64,000 nt of DNA from Goodfellowiella coeruleoviolacea. Lineage in GTDB: Bacteria > Actinomycetota > Actinomycetes > Mycobacteriales > Pseudonocardiaceae. The DNA lies in the NCBI RefSeq assembly GCF_024171785.1, contig NZ_JAMTCK010000009.1, forward strand, positions 124,001-188,000, read 5' to 3'. Position 1 is the stretch's first letter; each line of letters starts with the position of its first letter. The notes under the pieces are model-generated. The model searched no databases. It saw nothing but the letters and a program-made list of their open reading frames with translations, and was not told the DNA's origin. A program made the position numbers and the translations under genes. Positions 58,064 through 64,000 of the stretch are shown here, piece by piece.

Positions 58064-58598
58064 GCCGCCGGCGCCCACCCCGGTCCGGCCGCACGATCAG
58101 CGCCACCTGCGCGTGCACCGCCCGTTCGACCCGCAGGGCCGGGGCGGCGGGCAGGCCGGCCGCGCGCAACGCGTCCCGCACGGCCGCGCCGATCGCGGCG
58201 GGCAACTGGCGGGCCAGCTCGCCGGCCAGCCCGGCGCTGGCGTCCTCGGCCGCGGCCACGCTGCGCCGCAGGGCCGCGCACTGGCCGGCCAGCGCGGACC
58301 GGTTGGCACCGGCCAGGAACGCGCGCGCCACGTACTTGCGCACCAGGGCGGTGACCGCCCGGACGGTGCCGGCGCGGACGGTGGCCGCCGGCCCACCGGC
58401 CCGGGCCCTGGCCGCGGCGCCGCGCGCGCCCTGGGTGATCCCGTCGGCCACCGCGCGCAGCAGCCAGACCGCGAGCGTGATCGCCAGCGCGGCCTGGTCG
58501 ATCCGGCGCGCCTCGGGTGGTTCCAGGTAGACGAAGTCCGCGCCGAGCGCGTCGGCGAGATCAAAAGCCGCGGTGTCCACGTCGATCGCGGTGCCCAA
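58053..58598 (-). CDS. Uncharacterised Ala-rich protein
   Basis: A 181-aa protein from TTG 58598, which has GAGGGGG upstream. It starts TAIDVDTAAFDLADALGADF and is largely helical and basic at the C-terminus. No recognised family. Its last 11 bases overlap the convergent esterase gene. It could be a spurious frame, but the RBS and codon bias support it. Confidence 0.55.
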   Translation of the reverse strand: MGTAIDVDTAAFDLADALGADFVYLEPPEARRIDQAALAITLAVWLLRAVADGITQGARGAAARARAGGPAATVRAGTVRAVTALVRKYVARAFLAGANRSALAGQCAALRRSVAAAEDASAGLAGELARQLPAAIGAAVRDALRAAGLPAAPALRVERAVHAQVALIVRPDRGGRRRLSW

Positions 58599-58843
58599 CC
58601 CGAACCCCCTCGCGCCTCGGCCAGCCGCGCCGCCGCCGACGCTAACGGACCGGACCGGCCACCACGGGCGGGCGCGCGGCTTGGTACCGATTGGTTACCA
58701 CCGGGGCGATCTCCCCCGTCCGTGGCCGGCCAGCGGTTGCGGCACCCACCACCAGCACCCACCCTGCGAGCAGGCCGGGGATTAGGCGGGAGAGATTCCG
58801 GGAAGCCCGGTCGGGACGACTCCCCGAGGAAGGGCTGACCCGG

Positions 58844-59350
58844 ATGGACGCCGACATCACGCTCACCGTCGACGGGCAGGTCAGGCAGGTCCGCGTGGAC
58901 ACCAGAACCACCCTGCTGGACGCCCTGCGCGACCGCATGGGCGTCACCGCGCCGAAGAAGGGCTGCGACCACGGCCAGTGCGGGTCCTGCACGGTGTTGC
59001 TCAACGGCCGCCGGGCCACCACCTGCCTGGCGCTGGCCGTGGCCCACGACGGCGCGGAGATCACCACGGCCGAGGGGCTGGCCGACGGGGACGGCGCGCC
59101 GCACCCGGTGCAGCGGGCCTTCCTCGACCACGACGCCTTCCAGTGCGGCTACTGCACGCCCGGCCAGATCTGCTCGGCCGTGGGCATGCTCGACGAGGCG
59201 CGCGCCGGCCACCCCAGCGCGGTCACCACCGACCTGGTCGGCCCGGTGGAGCTGACCGACGCCGAGATCCGCGAGCGGATGAGCGGCAACCTGTGCCGGT
59301 GCGGCGCCTACGTCAACATCGTGGCCGCGATCCAGGAGGCCGCGCGGTGA
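58844..59350 (+). CDS. [2Fe-2S] subunit of Mo aldehyde oxidase (PaoA-like)
   Basis: A 168-aa xanthine-oxidase-family small subunit with two iron-sulfur motifs: CDHGQCGSC...C and CGYCTPGQ with CRCGAY. No Tat signal, so it is cytoplasmic. ATG 58844 after GAGGAAGGG. The first of three overlapping genes. Confidence 0.94.
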   Translation: MDADITLTVDGQVRQVRVDTRTTLLDALRDRMGVTAPKKGCDHGQCGSCTVLLNGRRATTCLALAVAHDGAEITTAEGLADGDGAPHPVQRAFLDHDAFQCGYCTPGQICSAVGMLDEARAGHPSAVTTDLVGPVELTDAEIRERMSGNLCRCGAYVNIVAAIQEAAR

Positions 59351-60366
59351 ACCCCTTCGAGTACCGCCGCGCCACCGACGTGGCCGAGGCCGTGGCCGCC
59401 GTGGCCGAACGGCCGGACGCGGTGTTCCTCGGCGGCGGCACCAACCTGGTCGACCACCTGAAGCTGGGCGTGACCAGGCCGGGCCGGCTGGTCGACATCA
59501 CCCGGCTGCCGCTGGACCGGGTGGAGCCGCTGCCCGGCGGGGGCGTGCGCGTCGGCGCGAACGTGCGCAACAGCGACCTGGCCGCCGAACCGGTGATCCG
59601 CTCGCGCTACCCGGTGCTGGCCCAGGCCCTGCTGTCCGGCGCGTCCGGGCAGCTGCGCAACCTGGCCACCACCGGTGGGAACCTGTTGCAGCGCACCAGG
59701 TGCGTGTACTTCCAGGACATCACCACGCCGTGCAACAAGCGGATGCCCGGGTCGGGCTGTGCCGCGCTGGACGGCTACACCCGCCACCACGCGGTCCTGG
59801 GCGCCTCACCGCAGTGCGTGGCCGTGCATCCCTCGGACATGGCCGTGGCCCTGGCCGCGCTGGACGCCGTGGTGCGCACGCACGGGCCGGCCGGACAACG
59901 CGCCATCCCGCTGGTCGAGTTCCACCGGCTGCCCGGCGCGCAGCCCGAGCGCGACACCGTGCTGGACCACGGTGAGCTGATCACCGCGGTGGACCTGCCC
60001 GCGGTGCCGGCCACCCGCCGCTCGGCCTACCGCAAGGTGCGCGACCGCGCGTCCTACGCGTTCGCCCTGGTGTCGGTGGCCGCCGAGGTGGAACTGCGCG
60101 ACGGGGAGATCAGCCAGGCGCGGATCGCCTTCGGTGGGTTGGCGCACAAGCCGTGGCGGGCCCAACGCGCCGAGCAGGTGCTGCGCGGCGCCCCGGCCAC
60201 GGCGGCGACCTTCCAGCGGGCGGCCGAGGCGGAACTGGTGGGCGCGCAACCGTTGGCGGACAACGCCTTCAAGGTGCCGCTGGCGCGCAACACCCTGGTG
60301 AGCGTGCTGACCGAACTGACCGAACTGACCGGAGCGACCGAACCGACCCAGGAGGACACGCCGTGA
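59347..60366 (+). CDS. FAD/[4Fe-4S] subunit of Mo aldehyde oxidase (PaoB-like)
   Basis: A 339-aa subunit: FAD loop [15 protein letters not shown] and [11 protein letters not shown]. The inserted motif [20 protein letters not shown] adds a [4Fe-4S] cluster, the hallmark of PaoABC-type enzymes. GTG start inside the previous stop. Confidence 0.93.
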   Translation: MNPFEYRRATDVAEAVAAVAERPDAVFLGGGTNLVDHLKLGVTRPGRLVDITRLPLDRVEPLPGGGVRVGANVRNSDLAAEPVIRSRYPVLAQALLSGASGQLRNLATTGGNLLQRTRCVYFQDITTPCNKRMPGSGCAALDGYTRHHAVLGASPQCVAVHPSDMAVALAALDAVVRTHGPAGQRAIPLVEFHRLPGAQPERDTVLDHGELITAVDLPAVPATRRSAYRKVRDRASYAFALVSVAAEVELRDGEISQARIAFGGLAHKPWRAQRAEQVLRGAPATAATFQRAAEAELVGAQPLADNAFKVPLARNTLVSVLTELTELTGATEPTQEDTP

Positions 60367-62444
60367 CCGGCCTGCTGCCCGCCCGCGTCATCGGCCAGCC
60401 GCTGGAGCGCGCCGACGGCATGGCCAAGGTCACCGGGACCGCCACGTACGCGGCCGAGCACCCGGTGCCCGGCCTGACCCACCTGCACCCCGTCCAGGCC
60501 ACCATCGCGCGCGGCCGGGTCAGCGCGGTCGACACCGCCCAGGCCGAGGCGCTGGACGGGGTGATCGCCGTGCTCACGCCGGCCAACGCGCCCCGGCTGG
60601 CCTCGACCGAGGACCCGGAACTGGCCGTGCTCCAGTCCGACGAGGTGGCCTTCCGCGGCCAGGTGATCGGCGCGGTGGTGGCCACCACCCCGGAGATCGC
60701 CCGGCACGCCGCCGGACTGGTGCAGGTCAGCTACGTCGAGCAGCCGCACGACGTGGCGCTGCGCCCCGACCGGGCCGACCTGTACGCGCCGGACAAGGTC
60801 AACCCGGCCTTTCCCACCGACACCGAGCAGGGTGACGTGCCCTCGGCACTGGCCGACGCGGCCGTGCGGCTGGACCAGACCTACACCACCGCCTGGTACC
60901 ACAACAACCCGATGGAACCGCACGCCACCATCGCGTCCTGGGACGGCGGCGACCTCACCCTGCACGACTCCACCCAGGGCGTGACCGCGGTGCGCGACAC
61001 GGTCGCGCCCGTGCTCGGCGTCGCCCCGGAGCGGGTGCGGGTGATCTGCCCGCACGTGGGCGGCGGGTTCGGCTCCAAGGGCCAGCCGCACGTGCACCTG
61101 GTGCTGGCGGCACTGGCCGCCAAGGCGGTCGGCCGGCCGGTGCGCCTGGTGGTCACCCGGCAGCAGATGTTCGCCCTGGTCGGCTACCGCACCCCGACCA
61201 TCCAGCGCATCCGGATGGGCGCGGACCGCACCGGCCGGCTGACCGCGATCAGCGTGGACGTGGTCGAGCAGACCTCGCGGATCAAGGAGTTCGCCGAGCA
61301 GACCGCGGTGCCCGCCCGGATGATGTACGCCGCGCCGCACCGGCGCACCACCCACCGGCTGGCCGCGCTGGACGTGCCCGTGCCGTCGTGGATGCGCGCG
61401 CCCGGCGAGTGCCCCGGCATGTTCGGGCTGGAGACGGCCGTGGACGAGATGGCCGCGGCCTGCGGACTGGACCCGATCGAGTTCCGGGTCCGCAACGAGC
61501 CGGAGCGCGACCCCGAGACCGGCCGGCCCTTCTCCAGCCGCAACCTGGTGGCCTGCCTGCGCGAGGGGGCCCGCCGGTTCGGCTGGGCGCACCGCGACCC
61601 CACGCCGAGGGCCCGGCGCGAGGCGGGCTGGCTGGTCGGCACGGGCGTGGCCGCCTCCACCTACCCGGCCGGCCGGATCGCGGGCTCGTCGGTGACCATC
61701 CGGTTCGGCCCGGACCGGCGCTACCAGGTGGAGACCGCCGCCGCCGACCTGGGCACCGGCACCTGGACGGCGCTGCGCCAGATCGCCGCGGACGCGCTGG
61801 GCGTGGACTACGCCGAGGTGGACCTGCGCATCGGCGACACCGCGCTGCCGCCGGCCAGCGTGGCCGGCGGGTCCACCGGCATCGCCTCGTGGGGCAGCGC
61901 CGTGCTGGACGCGGCCGAGGCGTTCCGCGACAAGTTCGGCGCCAACCCCAGCGAGGGCGACGAGGCCAGCGGCGGCATGCCGGACAACCCGCACACCGAG
62001 CGGTACGCCATGCACGCGTTCGGCGCGCAGTTCGCCGAGGTGCGGGTGCGCGAGGACACCGGGGAGATCCGGGTGTCCCGGCTGCTCGGCGTGTTCGCCG
62101 CGGGCCGGATCGTCAACCCGCGCACGGCGCGGTCCCAGTTCATCGGTGGCATGACCATGGGCCTGTCCATGGCGCTGCACGAGCAGAGCGTGCTGGACCA
62201 GCGCTTCGGCCACATCGTCAACCACGACCTGGCCGAGTACCACATCGCCGCCAACGCCGACGTGGCCGAGCTGGAGGCGCACTGGATCGACGAGCACGAC
62301 CCGTACGTGAACCCGTTGGGCACCAAGGGGATCGGCGAGATCGGCATCGTCGGCACGGCCGCCGCCATCAGCAACGCCGCCCACCACGCCACCGGCGTGC
62401 GCGTGCGCGACCTGCCGATCACCCTGGACAAGTTCCTCAGCTGA
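60363..62444 (+). CDS. Molybdopterin subunit of aldehyde oxidase (PaoC-like)
   Basis: A 693-aa catalytic subunit of the xanthine oxidase family: [23 protein letters not shown] and the active Glu in GTKGIGEIG. With the two upstream genes it forms a PaoABC-like heterotrimer that oxidises aldehydes. It needs molybdopterin-cytosine dinucleotide and a maturase encoded elsewhere. GTG overlaps the FAD-subunit stop. Confidence 0.93.
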   Translation: MTGLLPARVIGQPLERADGMAKVTGTATYAAEHPVPGLTHLHPVQATIARGRVSAVDTAQAEALDGVIAVLTPANAPRLASTEDPELAVLQSDEVAFRGQVIGAVVATTPEIARHAAGLVQVSYVEQPHDVALRPDRADLYAPDKVNPAFPTDTEQGDVPSALADAAVRLDQTYTTAWYHNNPMEPHATIASWDGGDLTLHDSTQGVTAVRDTVAPVLGVAPERVRVICPHVGGGFGSKGQPHVHLVLAALAAKAVGRPVRLVVTRQQMFALVGYRTPTIQRIRMGADRTGRLTAISVDVVEQTSRIKEFAEQTAVPARMMYAAPHRRTTHRLAALDVPVPSWMRAPGECPGMFGLETAVDEMAAACGLDPIEFRVRNEPERDPETGRPFSSRNLVACLREGARRFGWAHRDPTPRARREAGWLVGTGVAASTYPAGRIAGSSVTIRFGPDRRYQVETAAADLGTGTWTALRQIAADALGVDYAEVDLRIGDTALPPASVAGGSTGIASWGSAVLDAAEAFRDKFGANPSEGDEASGGMPDNPHTERYAMHAFGAQFAEVRVREDTGEIRVSRLLGVFAAGRIVNPRTARSQFIGGMTMGLSMALHEQSVLDQRFGHIVNHDLAEYHIAANADVAELEAHWIDEHDPYVNPLGTKGIGEIGIVGTAAAISNAAHHATGVRVRDLPITLDKFLS

Positions 62445-63666
62445 CCTCGCCGCGCGCGGTGTGGTCGACCACGAGCACCCCGTCCTGCCACACCTGGCGG
62501 ATGTTGCCGGCCAGGTCGGCCAGGTCGAACGCGCTGCCCGACACCAGCACCAGGTCGGCCCGGTGGCCGGGCGCGATCCGGCCGAGTTCGCCGTCGTAGC
62601 CGAGCAGGCTCGCGGCCGACGAGGTGCTGGCCGCCAGCACCTCGGCCGGGCTCATCCCGCAGCCGGCCATCAGCGGCAGCTCCTCCAGGTTGGTGCCGTG
62701 CGGGCCCACCCCGCTGTCGGTGCCCATGGCGATCCGCACGCCCGCGGCCACGGCGCGGCGCACCGAGTCGGCGTGCGCCTCGACGACCTCCTCGGCCTTG
62801 CGCACCACCGCGTCGGGCAGGGCCGCGCCGGCCCGGGCCGCGCGGATCACGTTCACCGGCGCGACCAGCGTGGGCACCAGCCAGGTGCCGTGCGCCAGCA
62901 TCAGCTCGATGGCCTCGTCGTCGAGGTAGATGCCGTGCTCGATGGACCGGATGCCGGCGCGCACCGCGTTCTTGATGCCGTCGGCGCCCTGGGCGTGCGC
63001 CATCACCGACCGGCCCTGCCGGCTCGCCTCGGCGACCAGCACGTCCAACTCCTCGGGGGAGAACTGGGAGTGCCTGGGATCGTCGCGCGGCGAGAGCACC
63101 CCGCCGGTGGTGCACACCTTGAGCACGTCGGCGCCGGCACGCAGCAGCGTGCGCGCGACGCGGCGCATCTCGTCGGGCCCGTCGACGCGCGCGTCCGGCC
63201 GGCCCGGGTGCGGCACCATCAGCGGCACGCAGTGCCCCGAGGGCAGCCAGCCGTCGCCGTGCCCACCGGTCTGGCTGATCAGGCTGACCGAGATCTGCAG
63301 GCGCGGCCCGGAGATCAGCCCGTCCGCCACGGCCTGCTTGATGCCCAGGTCGGCACCGGAGGCGTCGCGCACGGTGGTGATGCCCAGCTCCAGGGTCCGC
63401 CGCAGGTTCCGCGCCGCCTCGTAGAACTGGTAGGAGAACGGCTTCTGCGCGAGGCCGAGCATGTCGACGCCGGAGATGGTGACGTGCACGTGGCAGTCGA
63501 ACAGCCCGGGCAGCAGGGTCAGGCCGGCGCAGTCGACCACCTCGTCGCCGTCCAGCCCCACGCCGACGTCCACGATCCGCCCGTCGACCACGGCCACGTC
63601 GGCCGGTGCCGGGTCAGCGCCGGTGCCGTCGAAAACCAGTCCGCCCGCGAAAACCGTCCGCCTCAC
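62437..63666 (-). CDS. Metal-dependent amidohydrolase
   Basis: A 409-aa amidohydrolase: HxH motif DCHVHV, metal-bridging Lys within LKVCTTGGVLSP, HAQG and EHGIYLD histidines and the Asp in GTDSGVGPH. Similar to Xaa-Pro dipeptidase/imidazolonepropionase-like hydrolases. GTG start overlaps the M20 stop; converges with the aldehyde oxidase by 8 bases. Confidence 0.9.
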   Translation of the reverse strand: MRRTVFAGGLVFDGTGADPAPADVAVVDGRIVDVGVGLDGDEVVDCAGLTLLPGLFDCHVHVTISGVDMLGLAQKPFSYQFYEAARNLRRTLELGITTVRDASGADLGIKQAVADGLISGPRLQISVSLISQTGGHGDGWLPSGHCVPLMVPHPGRPDARVDGPDEMRRVARTLLRAGADVLKVCTTGGVLSPRDDPRHSQFSPEELDVLVAEASRQGRSVMAHAQGADGIKNAVRAGIRSIEHGIYLDDEAIELMLAHGTWLVPTLVAPVNVIRAARAGAALPDAVVRKAEEVVEAHADSVRRAVAAGVRIAMGTDSGVGPHGTNLEELPLMAGCGMSPAEVLAASTSSAASLLGYDGELGRIAPGHRADLVLVSGSAFDLADLAGNIRQVWQDGVLVVDHTARGEVS

Positions 63667-64000
63667 GCGTGCACCCCCGCGATCTCCGCACCGTCCGCAG
63701 TGGACCGATCAGTGCTCTCCACTGTGGACTCGGCGGCGGCCTCGGCCTGGCGCAGCTCCCGCACGGCCAGCTCGGCGAGCAGCGTCGCGGCGTCGGGGAG
63801 CACGTTGTCGTCGAAGGCGGCCAGCGCGGAGTGGTTGGCCGGCGCGGTCGCCGGGTCCGCGCTCATGGTGGCGCCGAGGAACGCGTACGCGCCGGGAACC
63901 CGGTCGAGCACCCGGGAGAAGTCCTCCGATCCGGTGAACGGGTTGGCCAGTTCGTGGAACCGGTGCTCGCCGAACACCTCCCGCACGGTCTCGGCCACCA
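63663..64000 (-). CDS. M20-family amidohydrolase/peptidase, C-terminal part (partial)
   Basis: The last ~110 codons of an M20 metallopeptidase: the metal Glu/Asp motif TGSEDFSRVL, the FLGATMSADP segment and the final NHSALAAFDD. It runs off the right edge; the N-terminus is not visible. It is cotranscribed with the amidohydrolase (GTGA overlap). Substrates are probably N-acyl amino acids. Confidence 0.85.
   Translation of the reverse strand, partial: VAETVREVFGEHRFHELANPFTGSEDFSRVLDRVPGAYAFLGATMSADPATAPANHSALAAFDDNVLPDAATLLAELAVRELRQAEAAAESTVESTDRSTADGAEIAGVHA

Noticed and set aside
60054-62387. Long minus-strand frame opposite the aldehyde oxidase large subunit
   Set aside because: Shadow of a strongly biased gene; no domain recognised, and it lies entirely inside well-supported coding sequence.

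Overview
The window is very G+C-rich DNA with GTG and TTG starts, Streptomyces-type two-component and MarR/TetR/XRE regulators, DUF5753/DUF397 proteins, F420-type luciferase-like oxidoreductases and an actinobacterial vanRSHAXY set. It looks like a chromosomal accessory region of a filamentous actinomycete. A member of the Pseudonocardiaceae is my guess, but nothing in the window proves the genus. I recognised no tRNA, rRNA, CRISPR array, transposase or phage gene.

Left part (1-10.5 kb). A sigma-like DNA-binding protein gene is cut by the left edge and diverges from a large TIR-domain protein. That protein has a degenerate NTPase-like middle and a long helical C-terminal part, and its base composition is lower in G+C than its neighbours. 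After a histidine-kinase remnant comes a complete glycopeptide-resistance cassette: vanH-vanA-vanX on the plus strand, vanR-vanS on the minus strand, and vanY diverging from vanR. The vanH and vanY genes share a duplicated promoter, operator and first ~25 codons.

Middle part (10.5-31 kb). This is a set of regulator-plus-enzyme modules: LysR/EamA/NAD-binding protein; LysR/YeiH; MarR/quinone oxidoreductase/NmrA; a DUF2089-membrane-SHOCT-like triad; a serine hydrolase; LLM oxidoreductase/SDR/MarR with a clear palindromic operator; and a clpP pair in which one subunit has lost its catalytic serine, next to a ClgR/PopR-type regulator ending in Ala-Ala. A DUF4132 giant (1138 aa) follows.

31-48 kb. 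A MarR-controlled quercetinase-esterase pair is predicted to open flavonols and cleave the resulting depside. Next are a leuA N-terminal remnant with expanded tandem repeats beside a class IV aminotransferase, a truncated DUF5753 gene with its DUF397 partner, SnoaL-like proteins, a beta-propeller, MTA phosphorylase, several decayed genes (a frameshifted oxidoreductase and a PKS ketoreductase fragment), a TetR with a C-terminal Cys-rich tail, a GH18 chitinase, small secreted proteins, an esterase and an acyl-CoA ligase.

48-64 kb. An FAD monooxygenase is followed by a six-gene minus-strand operon (epimerase, DhaK-DhaL kinase, RpiB-type isomerase, GntP transporter, 3-hydroxyacid dehydrogenase, GntR regulator) that probably degrades a C4 sugar or sugar acid. 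Then come a secreted SGNH esterase, a PaoABC-like molybdenum aldehyde oxidase operon, and a convergent amidohydrolase plus M20 peptidase that runs off the right edge.
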